NCBI RefSeq assembly: GCF_042648965.1 | Contig: NZ_JBHRYJ010000006.1 | Span: 143,378-207,377 of the forward strand | DNA: 64,000 bases | Source: Ferrovibrio xuzhouensis | Lineage (GTDB): Bacteria; Pseudomonadota; Alphaproteobacteria; Ferrovibrionales; Ferrovibrionaceae | Direction: 5' to 3' | In this document: piece after piece, positions 8,022 to 16,690 of the stretch | How positions within the stretch are numbered: position 1 is the stretch's first letter | Layout of the letters: every line of letters starts with the position of its first letter | Translations under genes and position numbers: made by a program | The notes under the pieces: model-generated | What the model was told of the DNA's origin: nothing | The model's database searches: none | Seen by the model: the letters and a program-made list of their open reading frames with translations, nothing else

Positions 8022-9572
8022 GTGCTGAAACGTAGCTTGCTTGGTTTGGTCGTTGCCTGCGGCCTTGCATTTCCCGCCGCCGCCCAGACGCCAAAGTCCG
8101 GTGGCACTGCCAATGCCATCATCCAGCCGGAACCGCCCGGCCTGATGCTCGCCATGGTGCAGAACGGTCCGACCCAGATGGTCGCCGGCAACATCTATGA
8201 AGGTCTGCTGCGCTACAGCACCAAGATGGAGCCGCAGCCGGGCCTGGCCGAGAGCTGGACGGTCAGCCCGGACGGCAAGACCTATACCTTCAAGCTGCAC
8301 AAGGGCGTCGTCTGGCATGACGGCAAGCCGTTCAGCTCGGCCGACGTGCTGTTCTCGGTGGAAATGCTGAAGGTGACCAACCCGCGCACCCGCGCCAATC
8401 TGACCAAGGTGGAAAGCGTCACCGCGCCGGATGCCGACACCGTCGTCTTCACCCTGAAGGAGCCGTTCAGCCCCTTCCTCGGCATCTTCGAGGTCGGCTC
8501 GCTGCCGATCGTGCCGAAGCACATCTATGAAGGCACCGACTACAAGACCAATCCGGCCAACAATACGCCGATCGGCACCGGCCCCTTTATGTTCAAGGAG
8601 TGGCAGAAGGGCTCCTTCATCCATCTGGTGAAGAACCCGCACTACTACATCAAGGGCAAGCCCTACCTGAACGAGATCTACTGGCACATCATTCCGGATG
8701 CCGCGGCCCGCTCGGTGGCCTTCGAGACCGGCAAGGTCGATATCCTGCCCGGCGGCTCGGTCGAGAATTTCGACGTGCCGCGACTCAGCAAGCTGAAGGG
8801 GGTCTGCACGACCACCAAAGGCTGGGAATTCTTCGGTCCGCTGGCATGGATGTGGCTCAACAACCGGCAGGGCCCGACCTCGAACAAGCTGTTCCGCCAG
8901 GCCGTGATGTATGCCATGGACCGCGACTTCGCCAAGACTGTCGTGTGGAACGGCCTCGGCGAAGTGGCCACCGGCCCAATTGCCTCCTCGACCCGCTTCT
9001 TCAACAAGGCGCTGGCCAAGTACAAGCACGACCCGGCCATGGCCAAGAAGCTGCTGAAGGAATCCGGTTACAAGGGTGAGAAGGTCCGCTTCATGCCGCT
9101 GCCCTATGGCGAGACCTGGCAGCGCTGGGGCGAGGCCGTGCGCCAGAACCTGCAGGATGTCGGCATCAACCTCGAGATCGTCGCCACCGACGTGCCGGGC
9201 TACAACCAGCGCCTGTCGGAATGGGATTACGATATCGGCTTCAGCTACCTCTACCAGTACGGCGATCCGGCACTCGGCGTGGCACGCTCCTACATCAGCA
9301 GCAACATCGCCAAGGGCTCGCCGTTCAACAACGTCGAGGGCTACAGCAACCCGGAAGTCGACAAGCTGTTCGCCGAGGCGGCGGTCGCCAGCCCGGACTC
9401 GAAGCGTCAGGAACTCTATGACAAGGTGCAGAAGATCCTGATCGACGACGTGCCGGTGGCCTGGCAGCTGGAACTGCAGTTCCCGACCATCACCCACTGC
9501 AAGGTCAAGGACCTAGTGACGACGGCCATCGGCGTGAACGACGGCTTCCGCGACGCCTGGATCGACCAGTAA
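8022..9572 (+). CDS. Periplasmic peptide/nickel-type solute-binding protein (DppA/OppA family)
   Basis: 516 residues with a GTG start preceded by a G-rich ribosome site (AGAGGGGG). The signal peptide MLKRSLLGLVVACGLAFPAAAQ is cleaved near AAA/Q. The mature protein is a family 5 extracellular binding protein: an early segment YEGLLRYSTKMEPQPGLAESW, the motif KTYTFKLHKGVVWHDGKPF, and FRQAVMYAMDR in the second half. It would capture an oligopeptide, amino-acid conjugate or sugar derivative and hand it to the two permeases that follow. The absence of a lipobox suggests a soluble periplasmic form. The ligand is unknown; neighbouring catabolic genes hint at an amide or D-amino-acid-containing compound. 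Confidence 0.94.
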   Translation: MLKRSLLGLVVACGLAFPAAAQTPKSGGTANAIIQPEPPGLMLAMVQNGPTQMVAGNIYEGLLRYSTKMEPQPGLAESWTVSPDGKTYTFKLHKGVVWHDGKPFSSADVLFSVEMLKVTNPRTRANLTKVESVTAPDADTVVFTLKEPFSPFLGIFEVGSLPIVPKHIYEGTDYKTNPANNTPIGTGPFMFKEWQKGSFIHLVKNPHYYIKGKPYLNEIYWHIIPDAAARSVAFETGKVDILPGGSVENFDVPRLSKLKGVCTTTKGWEFFGPLAWMWLNNRQGPTSNKLFRQAVMYAMDRDFAKTVVWNGLGEVATGPIASSTRFFNKALAKYKHDPAMAKKLLKESGYKGEKVRFMPLPYGETWQRWGEAVRQNLQDVGINLEIVATDVPGYNQRLSEWDYDIGFSYLYQYGDPALGVARSYISSNIAKGSPFNNVEGYSNPEVDKLFAEAAVASPDSKRQELYDKVQKILIDDVPVAWQLELQFPTITHCKVKDLVTTAIGVNDGFRDAWIDQ

Positions 9573-9582
9573 GCATGGCTTT

Positions 9583-9617
9583 CCGCATGCGGCGGCGAGA
9601 CCCGCTACCGCATGCGG
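9583..9617. repeat. Twin CCGCATGCGG palindromes between binding-protein and permease genes
   Basis: The 10-bp palindrome CCGCATGCGG occurs at 9583-9592 and 9608-9617, 15 bp apart. Each copy can fold on itself and the two can pair with each other as a 10-bp stem. The site lies in the 93-bp gap between the solute-binding-protein gene and the first permease gene, where many ABC operons carry an mRNA-stabilising hairpin that keeps binding protein in excess. Confidence 0.65.
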
Positions 9618-9665
9618 CGCCTGCTTCGGACGATCCGCCTGTTCTGTTTTTCCGCGGATGCCCCG

Positions 9666-10637
9666 ATGCTGCAATTCATTGCCCAGCGTATCGTTAAGGC
9701 TGTCGTCGTTCTTCTGGCGATTGTCGTTCTGAACTTCTTCCTGATCCGCGCCGCCCCCGGCGATCCCGCGGTGGTGATGGCCGGTGAAGCCGGTGCCTCC
9801 GACCCGCTGTTCATCGCCCAGCTGCGCGAGAAATTCGGCCTCGACCAGCCGCTGCCGAAACAGCTGTTCATCTATGTAAAGGGTATCGCCACCTTCGATC
9901 TCGGCTATTCCTTCCGCCAGCAGATGCCGGTCTCCAAACTGATCCTCGACCGCCTGCCGGCCACCCTGCTGCTGACCGGCACCGCCTTCCTGATCTCGCT
10001 CGGCCTCGGCATCCTGTTCGGCGCGCTGGCCGCCCGCAATGCCGGCCGCTGGTCGGACACGCTGATCACCGTGCTGGCGCTGGTCTTCTATGCCACGCCG
10101 CTGTTCTGGGTCGCGCTGATGGCGATCCTGCTGTTCTCGGTGACCATGGACTGGCTGCCGAGCTTCGGCTACGAGACGGTCGGCGCCGGCTATACCGGTA
10201 TGACCCATATCCTCGACGTTGGCGCCCATCTGGTACTGCCGGCGCTGACGCTCGGACTGTTCTTCATGGCCACCTATGCCCGCATGACCCGCGCCTCGAT
10301 GCTTGAGGTCTCGCGGCTCGATTTCGTCAAGACCGCCCGCGCCAAGGGACTGAAGACCGGCGTGATCCAGCGCCGGCACATCCTGCGCAATGCGCTGCTG
10401 CCGGTGGTGACGCTCGCCGGCCTGCAGGCCGGCACCCTGATCGGCGGCGCCGTGCTGACCGAGACCGTCTTCGCCTGGCCCGGCATCGGTCGCCTGATGT
10501 ATGACGCGCTGCTGCAACGCGATTACAACCTGCTGCTCGGTGTCTTCGTCGTCTCCTCGGCCATGGTGCTGGCGCTCAACCTGATCACCGACCTGATCTA
10601 CCGCCTGGTCGATCCGCGCATCGAGCTGTCCGCATGA
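9666..10637 (+). CDS. ABC transporter permease, DppB type
   Basis: An inner-membrane permease of 323 residues if started at the ATG at 9666 (MLQFIAQRIVK), the usual DppB beginning. An in-frame ATG 54 bp upstream would add a non-conserved basic leader. About six membrane helices are visible, the first at VVVLLAIVVLNFFLI followed by RAAPGDP, a hallmark of the family. The EAA loop that contacts the ATPase is in LDFVKTARAKGL near the C-terminal third. It forms the channel with the next permease. It overlaps that gene by 4 bp (ATGA), so the two are coupled. Confidence 0.93.
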   Translation: MLQFIAQRIVKAVVVLLAIVVLNFFLIRAAPGDPAVVMAGEAGASDPLFIAQLREKFGLDQPLPKQLFIYVKGIATFDLGYSFRQQMPVSKLILDRLPATLLLTGTAFLISLGLGILFGALAARNAGRWSDTLITVLALVFYATPLFWVALMAILLFSVTMDWLPSFGYETVGAGYTGMTHILDVGAHLVLPALTLGLFFMATYARMTRASMLEVSRLDFVKTARAKGLKTGVIQRRHILRNALLPVVTLAGLQAGTLIGGAVLTETVFAWPGIGRLMYDALLQRDYNLLLGVFVVSSAMVLALNLITDLIYRLVDPRIELSA

Positions 10638-11473
10638 AAGCGCTGACCGGACGCCTGCTCCGCAATCCCAGCAGCCTGATCGGGCTGATCATCCTGCTGC
10701 TGGTGCTGGCCGTCGCCATCTTCGGGCCGCTGGTCTTCCCGCAATCGCCCTGGCGCATGGTGCAGCGACCCTTCCTGCCACCGCTTGCCATGCCGGGATT
10801 TCCGCTCGGCACCGATGCCCTTGGCCGCGACATCGCCATCGGGCTGATCCACGGCGCCCGCGTCTCGCTGCTGGTCGGCCTGATCTCGACCTTGGCCGCG
10901 CTCGCCATCGGCGTGCCGCTGGGTGCCGTCGCCGGCTATGCCGGCGGGCGCATCGACGATGCCCTGATGCGGTTCACGGAATTCTTCCAGACCATCCCGA
11001 GTTTCGCGCTCGCCATCGTGCTGGTCGCCATCCTGCAGCCGTCCATCGTCTCCACCGTCACCGCCATCGCCATCGTCAGCTGGCCGCCGGTGGCGCGCTT
11101 GGTGCGCGCCGAAGTGCTGTCGCTGCGCAGCCGGGAATATGTCCAGGCCGCGGTGGTGACCGGCCATACCAACGGCTGGATCATCTGGCGGGAAATCCTG
11201 CCCAACACGCTGTCGCCGATCATCGTGCTGGCCTCGCTGATGGTGGCGACCGCCATCCTGCTGGAATCCTCGCTGTCTTTCCTCGGCCTCGGCGATCCCA
11301 ACCTGATGTCCTGGGGCTATATGATCGGTGCCGGCCGCACGGTGATCCGCCAGGCCTGGTGGCTGACGGTCTTCCCCGGCCTCGCCATCCTGCTGACCGT
11401 GCTGGCGCTCAACCTCGTCGGCGAAGGCCTCAATGACGCGCTCAATCCGCGTCTCGCCAGACAGGGGCGCTGA
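10634..11473 (+). CDS. ABC transporter permease, DppC type
   Basis: A 279-residue partner permease. It begins with a cytoplasmic stub (LTGRLLRNPSSLIG), a first helix, then a periplasmic stretch ending in HPLGTDALGRD-like sequence (FPLGTDALGRDIAIG), diagnostic for DppC/OppC. The EAA motif is seen as REYVQAAVVTGHTNGWIIWREILPN. It shares 4 bp with dppB and ends 1 bp before the ATPase gene at 11475, so the importer genes are tightly linked. It forms the heterodimeric membrane channel of the peptide-type importer. Confidence 0.93.
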   Translation: MKALTGRLLRNPSSLIGLIILLLVLAVAIFGPLVFPQSPWRMVQRPFLPPLAMPGFPLGTDALGRDIAIGLIHGARVSLLVGLISTLAALAIGVPLGAVAGYAGGRIDDALMRFTEFFQTIPSFALAIVLVAILQPSIVSTVTAIAIVSWPPVARLVRAEVLSLRSREYVQAAVVTGHTNGWIIWREILPNTLSPIIVLASLMVATAILLESSLSFLGLGDPNLMSWGYMIGAGRTVIRQAWWLTVFPGLAILLTVLALNLVGEGLNDALNPRLARQGR

Positions 11474-11474
11474 G

Positions 11475-13091
11475 ATGACCGCTCCCGCCGTCGCCATCCG
11501 CGGACTGAAGCTCGCCCTGCCGGCCGGCGGCGACCGGCCACTTGCCGTGGACGATGTCTCCTTCGACCTGATGCCCGGACAGATCCTCTGCGTGGTCGGT
11601 GAATCCGGCTCCGGCAAGTCCATGTGCGCCCATGCCCTGATGGGCCTGCTGCCGCCGGCGGTGAAGCCGCAGGGCGGCGAGGTCGCCTTCGATGGCCGCA
11701 ACCTGCTCGACCTGCAGGAGAGCGACTGGCTTGCCCTGCGTGGCCGCCGCATCGCCATGGTCTTCCAGGAGCCGATGACGGCGCTCAATCCGCTGATGCG
11801 CATCGGCGAGCAGATGGCCGAGATGTTCGAGGCCCATGACCTGCTGACGCCGAAGGAGCGTACTGCCCGCGTCGTCGCGCTGGCGAGCGAGGTCGGCCTG
11901 CCCGATCCGGAGCGCATCGTGCGCGCCTATCCGCACCAGCTCTCCGGGGGCCAGCGGCAGCGCGCCATGATCGCCATGGCGCTGGCGCTGGAACCGGCGG
12001 TACTGGTGGCCGACGAGCCGACCACGGCGCTCGATGTCACCACCCAGGCGCAGATCCTCAAGCTGATCCGCGAGCTGCAGCAACGCCGCAACATGGCAGT
12101 GATGTTCATCACCCATGATTTCGGCGTCGTGTCCGAGATCGCCGACCGCGTCGTCGTGCTGCAGCACGGCAAACTGGTCGAACAGGGCGCGGCCGACGAT
12201 GTGCTGCTACGCCCGCAACATCCCTATACGCGGGCCCTGCTGGCCGCGGTGCCCACCATGCAGCCACCGGTGCGGCCCTCCGTTACTGACCGCCGCAAGG
12301 CCGTCGAGGTCATAGGGCTGGCCAAGACCTACGTCTCGGGCGGCGGCTGGCTGCGGCCGGCCCGGCGCGTCGAGGCGGCGAAAGATGTCAGCTTCGCCAT
12401 CCACCAGGGCGAGACACTCGGCCTGGTCGGTGAATCCGGTTCCGGCAAATCCTCGGTAGCACGGCTCGTCATGCGGCTGACCGAAGCAGATCGCGGCAGC
12501 ATCCGCATGGGCACGGCGGACCTGACGCTGCTGCACGGTCCGGCGCTGCGCGAACAGCGCAAGCGCATCCAGATGGTCTTCCAGGACCCGTTTGCCTCGC
12601 TCAACCCGCGCCGCAAGATCGGCCGCATCATCGCCGACGGCCCCATCGCCCATGGCACCGACCCGGCCGCGGCCCTGCAGCGCGCCCGCGACTTGCTGCA
12701 GCTGGTCGGCCTCGACGCCAGCGCCATCGAGCGCTATCCGCATGAATTCTCCGGCGGCCAGCGCCAGCGCATCGGCATCGCCCGGGCCCTGGCGCTCGAT
12801 CCTGAAATCCTCGTCGCCGACGAGGCCGTCTCGGCACTGGATGTCTCGGTGCAGGCGCAGGTTCTCGCCCTGCTCGAGGACCTCAAGGCCAAGCTCGGCC
12901 TGTCGATGCTGTTCATCACCCATGACCTGCGTGTCGCGGCACAGATCTGCGACCGCATTGCCGTGATGCAGCGCGGCGAGATCGTCGAGCTGAAGCCGGC
13001 GGCCGCGCTGTTTGCCGCGCCGGAACATCCCTATACCCGCGAACTGCTGGCCGCCGTGCCGGGCCGCATTGCCCAGGCCGGAGCCGTCTGA
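11475..13091 (+). CDS. Fused two-domain ABC ATPase (DppD-DppF type)
   Basis: The ATG at 11475, one base after the dppC stop, is preferred over an in-frame start 42 bp upstream inside dppC. The 538-residue protein holds two complete ABC domains. In the first, Walker A is GESGSGKSM, the signature LSGGQRQR and Walker B LVADEPTTALD. In the second, Walker A is GESGSGKSS, the signature FSGGQRQR and Walker B LVADEAVSALD. Each ends in the short tail with HPYTRALLAAVP or HPYTRELLAAVP typical of peptide transporters. One chain thus supplies both motor domains usually encoded by dppD and dppF. Confidence 0.95.
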   Translation: MTAPAVAIRGLKLALPAGGDRPLAVDDVSFDLMPGQILCVVGESGSGKSMCAHALMGLLPPAVKPQGGEVAFDGRNLLDLQESDWLALRGRRIAMVFQEPMTALNPLMRIGEQMAEMFEAHDLLTPKERTARVVALASEVGLPDPERIVRAYPHQLSGGQRQRAMIAMALALEPAVLVADEPTTALDVTTQAQILKLIRELQQRRNMAVMFITHDFGVVSEIADRVVVLQHGKLVEQGAADDVLLRPQHPYTRALLAAVPTMQPPVRPSVTDRRKAVEVIGLAKTYVSGGGWLRPARRVEAAKDVSFAIHQGETLGLVGESGSGKSSVARLVMRLTEADRGSIRMGTADLTLLHGPALREQRKRIQMVFQDPFASLNPRRKIGRIIADGPIAHGTDPAAALQRARDLLQLVGLDASAIERYPHEFSGGQRQRIGIARALALDPEILVADEAVSALDVSVQAQVLALLEDLKAKLGLSMLFITHDLRVAAQICDRIAVMQRGEIVELKPAAALFAAPEHPYTRELLAAVPGRIAQAGAV

Positions 13092-13094
13092 CCG

Positions 13095-14030
13095 ATGCGC
13101 TGCGCCATCGTCAGCCGCTCTCTCGACCTGCGGGCCTATTACGGCGCCGCCCTCGACCGCGTCGCCGATCGGATCGAGTCGATCATGCATCCGGCCACGC
13201 CGTCGGGCGAGGATGTGCAGATGGCACTGGCCTGGCACCCGCCGGCCGATGCCTTTGACCATTATCCCAACCTGCGCGCGGTCTGCACCATCGGCGCCGG
13301 CGCCGACAATGTGCTGGCCTGCCCCAGCCTGCGGCCGGACATCCACGTGGTCCGCGTGGTCGATCCGGCCCAGGCCCGCCTGATGTGCGGCTTCGTGCTG
13401 TGGCATGTGATCTGGCACCAGCGCCAGTTCGCCACCTATCTGGCGAACCAGCAGGCGCAGGTCTGGAAACGCCTGCGCCAGCGCCGGCCGCAGGATGTGC
13501 CGGTCGGGCTGCTCGGCTATGGCGAGATCGGCCGCCAGGTAGCCACCGAACTTGCCGGCCTCGGCTTTCCGGTCGCGGTGTGGAGCCGCACGCCGAAGGC
13601 GGTGCCGACGCCGCTGCGCAGCTATCACGGCACCGACGGCCTGTTCGCCATGCTGGCGGAGACCGAGGTGCTGGTGAACCTGCTGCCGCTGACCGCGGCG
13701 ACCCGGGGTCTGCTGAATGCCGATGTGTTCGGCGCCATGCGCAAGGGCGGCTATCTCGTGCAGGTCGGCCGCGGCGAGCATCTGGTCGAGGCCGACCTGC
13801 TGGCAGCGCTGGACTCCGGCCAGCTTTCCGGCGCCTCGCTCGACGTCTTCGCCACCGAGCCGCTGCCGCACGGCCATGTGTTCTGGAGCCACCCGAAGAT
13901 CGTCGCCACGCCCCATGATGCCTGCGACGTCAGCATCGAAGCCGTGGCCGATACCCTGCTCGCCACCGCCGCGGCGATTTCCGCCGGTCAGCGGCCGCCG
14001 GCTGCCGTCGACCGCACCCAGGGCTACTGA
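13095..14030 (+). CDS. D-isomer 2-hydroxyacid dehydrogenase, glyoxylate/hydroxypyruvate reductase A-like
   Basis: A 311-residue NAD(P)H-dependent dehydrogenase. The nucleotide motif is GLLGYGEIGRQVA near residue 140. The catalytic set is Arg in VGRGEHL, Glu in ATEPLP and His in ATPHDA. The NLLPLTAATRGLL stretch and the short N-terminal domain resemble E. coli GhrA, which reduces glyoxylate and hydroxypyruvate. It may oxidise or reduce a 2-hydroxy or 2-oxo acid made by the flavoprotein encoded next. It lies 3 bp after the ATPase gene. Confidence 0.9.
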   Translation: MRCAIVSRSLDLRAYYGAALDRVADRIESIMHPATPSGEDVQMALAWHPPADAFDHYPNLRAVCTIGAGADNVLACPSLRPDIHVVRVVDPAQARLMCGFVLWHVIWHQRQFATYLANQQAQVWKRLRQRRPQDVPVGLLGYGEIGRQVATELAGLGFPVAVWSRTPKAVPTPLRSYHGTDGLFAMLAETEVLVNLLPLTAATRGLLNADVFGAMRKGGYLVQVGRGEHLVEADLLAALDSGQLSGASLDVFATEPLPHGHVFWSHPKIVATPHDACDVSIEAVADTLLATAAAISAGQRPPAAVDRTQGY

Positions 14031-14098
14031 AAATTCCCCAGTCGTCCCCGGCCGGTGGCCGTGGCGGCGAGCGGCGAATGGCCATACGGTATCGCCTC

Positions 14099-15364
14099 AT
14101 GAAACGTCATGTCGTGATCATCGGCGCTGGTGCCGTCGGCGCCATCAGTGCGCTGGAAGCCCTGCGCCGGGGCTTTCGCGTCACCATCCTCGAACCGGGC
14201 GAACCCGGCGGCGAGCAGGCCGCCAGCTATGGCAATGCCGGCTGGCTGTCGTCGCATTCGGTGATCCCGCCGGCCCTGCCCGGCATGTGGCGCAGGCTGC
14301 CGGGCTATCTCGCCGATCCGCTCGGCCCGCTCAGCATCCGCTGGTCCTACCTGCCGCAGGCGCTGCCCTGGCTGGTCCACTACCTGCTGTCGGGCTGGAC
14401 GGCGGCACGGGTGGAGCATACGGCGCGGGCGCTGCGCCCGCTGCTGATCGACGCGCCGGCGCTGCACAGGGCATTGGCCGAGGAAGCCGGCGTCGGCGCC
14501 CTGATCCAGCACAGCGGGCTGCTGCATGTCTTTCCGACCCGCGCCGATTTCGCCGCCGAGAGTTTAAGCTGGGAAATCCGCCGCAGGGTCGGGATCGACT
14601 GGATCGAACTTGAAGGCGCGGCCCTGCGCGACCGCGAGCCCGATCTCGACCCACGCTACCGTTTCGGCATTTTCGTCGCCGAGGCCGGCCATTGCCGCAA
14701 TCCCGGTGCTTATGTGGCGGCGCTGGTCGCCCATGCCAATGCGCAGGGCGCCAGTCTCGTGTCCAGCCAGGCCACCGGCCTGCGCATCGAACAGGGCCAC
14801 CTGCAGGCCGTGCTGACGGCCGGGGGGGAAATCCCCTGCGACCGGGCGGTGATCGCGGCCGGCGCGCGCGCGAAGCCGCTGGCCGCGGCGGCCGGCGACG
14901 CCGTGCCGCTCGATGTCGAACGCGGCTATCATGTCAGCATTGCCGGCACCAATCGCGGCCCGCGCACGCCGATCATGGTGTCCGACCGCAAGCTCGCCGT
15001 CACCATGACCGAGCGCGGCCTGCGTGGGGCCGGCCAGGTCGAGATCGCCGGACTTGCCCGCGCGCCCGACTGGCGCCGCGCCGAGGTGCTGCGCCGCCAT
15101 CTGCTCGGCCTGTTCCCCGACCTGCCGCGCGACCTGCCGGCCGAACGCGTGAAGACATGGATGGGGTTCCGCCCCAGCATGCCCGACGGCCTGCCGTGCA
15201 TCGGCCGCGCCAGCGCCACGCCGGACGTGATCCATGCCTTCGGTCATGGCCATATCGGCCTAGTCAGTTCGGCGCGCACCGGCCGCGTCGTCGCCCAACT
15301 GCTGGCCGATGTGGAACCGGAAATCCCGCTCGCCCCCTTCGATCCCCGACGCTTTGGCGCCTGA
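14099..15364 (+). CDS. FAD-dependent D-amino acid dehydrogenase-like oxidoreductase (DadA family)
   Basis: The start is set at the ATG at 14099 (MKRHVVIIGAGAVGAIS), which puts the dinucleotide motif GAGAVG at the N-terminus; a start 21 bp upstream adds only seven residues. The 421-residue protein has the DadA layout: the E at the end of strand two (ILEPGEPGGEQAASYGNAGWLS), a FAD-covering loop and a C-terminal GHGHIGLVSSARTGRVVAQLL. Members oxidise D-amino acids, or N-methyl and hydroxy amino acids, to 2-oxo acids with electrons passed to the respiratory chain. Its pairing with a 2-hydroxyacid dehydrogenase and a racemase-like protein fits turnover of a chiral amino acid. Confidence 0.9.
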   Translation: MKRHVVIIGAGAVGAISALEALRRGFRVTILEPGEPGGEQAASYGNAGWLSSHSVIPPALPGMWRRLPGYLADPLGPLSIRWSYLPQALPWLVHYLLSGWTAARVEHTARALRPLLIDAPALHRALAEEAGVGALIQHSGLLHVFPTRADFAAESLSWEIRRRVGIDWIELEGAALRDREPDLDPRYRFGIFVAEAGHCRNPGAYVAALVAHANAQGASLVSSQATGLRIEQGHLQAVLTAGGEIPCDRAVIAAGARAKPLAAAAGDAVPLDVERGYHVSIAGTNRGPRTPIMVSDRKLAVTMTERGLRGAGQVEIAGLARAPDWRRAEVLRRHLLGLFPDLPRDLPAERVKTWMGFRPSMPDGLPCIGRASATPDVIHAFGHGHIGLVSSARTGRVVAQLLADVEPEIPLAPFDPRRFGA

Positions 15365-15382
15365 ACTGCCACCGGATGCACC

Positions 15383-16138
15383 ATGGCCACCCCGCCGTCT
15401 CCGCCATCATCGACCACCGAACCCATGCTTGGCATCCTGATGCTGGAGACGCAGTTCCCGCGCATTCCCGGCGACATCGGCAATGCCGCGACCTGGCCGT
15501 TCCCGGTGCGGTTCCGCGTAGTGCGCGGCGCCAGTGTCGAAAAGGTGGTGCTGCAGGATGCCCGCGGCCTGCTGCCCGATTTCATCGCGGCAGCGCGCGA
15601 GCTGGTCGCCGAGGGCGCCGCGGCGATCACCACAAGCTGCGGGTTTCTATCGTTGTTCCAGCAGGACATCGCCGCCGCCGTTTCCGTGCCGGTCGCCCTG
15701 TCGGCCCTGCTGCAGGTGCCCTGGGTGCAGGCGACCCTGCCCGCCGGCAAACGCGTCGGCATCATCACCGCCAGCGGCGCGACCCTGACGCCGGCCCATC
15801 TCGCCACCGCCGGCGTGCCGCTGGACACGCCGGTCATCGGCATCGAGGATGGTCGCGAGTTGTTCCATGTTCTTGTCACGGCGGGAAAACACGATCTGGA
15901 TGTCGCGCTCGCCGAGCAGGATATCCTTGCGGCCGGCAGAACACTGCTGGCCCGGCATCCCGATATCGGCGCCATCGTGCTCGAATGCACCAACATGCCG
16001 CCCTATGCGGCGGCGCTGCAGGCCGCTACCGGCCTGCCGGTCTATGACATCTGTTCGCTGGTCACCTGGCTTCATGCCGGCCTGTACCCGCGCCGCTTCG
16101 CTCGCCCTGCCCCTGCCCGGGATTCCACCGATGCCTGA
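15383..16138 (+). CDS. Aspartate/glutamate/hydantoin racemase-family protein
   Basis: 251 residues of the Asp/Glu racemase fold. Two cysteines lie where the two catalytic bases are expected: Cys86 in ITTSCGFL and Cys202 in LECTNMPPY. The first 14 residues (PPSPPSSTTEP) are low-complexity, and the fold begins at MLGILMLETQFPRI, so translation could start there at the internal ATG. The family covers racemases, maleate isomerase and arylmalonate decarboxylase, so the reaction is not fixed by sequence. It overlaps the start of the next gene by 8 bp and belongs to the dpp-linked operon. Confidence 0.83.
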   Translation: MATPPSPPSSTTEPMLGILMLETQFPRIPGDIGNAATWPFPVRFRVVRGASVEKVVLQDARGLLPDFIAAARELVAEGAAAITTSCGFLSLFQQDIAAAVSVPVALSALLQVPWVQATLPAGKRVGIITASGATLTPAHLATAGVPLDTPVIGIEDGRELFHVLVTAGKHDLDVALAEQDILAAGRTLLARHPDIGAIVLECTNMPPYAAALQAATGLPVYDICSLVTWLHAGLYPRRFARPAPARDSTDA

Positions 16139-16640
16139 TGCCATCTCCGCCTATCTCGCCGGCCCGGATGTCTTCGCCCCGGATGCCGGCGCCCGTTTCG
16201 CCGCGATGCGGCAACTGTGTGCCGACAACGGCATCGCGCCGATCTGCCCGACGGATGGCGACCTGCCGCCCGGCCTGGCCGGCGCGACTCTGGCCCGGCA
16301 TATCAAGTTTGCAAATATCCAACAGATCCGCAGCGCATCCTGCGTCATCGCAAACATCTCGCCCTTGCGCGGCCCGAATATGGACCCCGGCACCGCCTAT
16401 GAGATCGGCTTCGCTGAAGCGCTCGGCAAACCGGTGTTCCTATGGTCGGAGACGACAACAACCCTGGCTGCGCGCACCCAGGCCGCATCGGAAGGCCGCG
16501 ACGCGCAGGGCTGGATGATCGAGAATTTCGGCCTCGCCGAGAATCTGATGATCGGCATCAACGATTTCGGGCCGGTTGCCACATCTTTCGCCGCTGCCCT
16601 AGCGGGAGCGAAACGGCACTTCACCCAACCCGCCGACTGA
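16131..16640 (+). CDS. Nucleoside 2-deoxyribosyltransferase-family protein
   Basis: The start is the ATG at 16131, 8 bp inside the racemase gene; longer readings in this frame lie within that gene and are spurious. The 169-residue product begins with MPDAISAYLAGPDVF, and YLAGP is the substrate-pocket strand of the family. It has ISPLRGPNMDPGTAYEIGFAEALGKPV, where the Glu of AYEIG (Glu91) matches the catalytic glutamate that forms the deoxyribosyl intermediate. Such enzymes exchange or hydrolyse N-glycosidic bonds of deoxynucleosides or nucleotides. Its presence as last gene of an amino-acid-type catabolic operon is unexpected. Confidence 0.87.
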   Translation: MPDAISAYLAGPDVFAPDAGARFAAMRQLCADNGIAPICPTDGDLPPGLAGATLARHIKFANIQQIRSASCVIANISPLRGPNMDPGTAYEIGFAEALGKPVFLWSETTTTLAARTQAASEGRDAQGWMIENFGLAENLMIGINDFGPVATSFAAALAGAKRHFTQPAD

Positions 16641-16690
16641 CATCGCGTGCGGCGCCAGATCAGTGACTTGGTGTTTAGTCCCGTGGAGTG

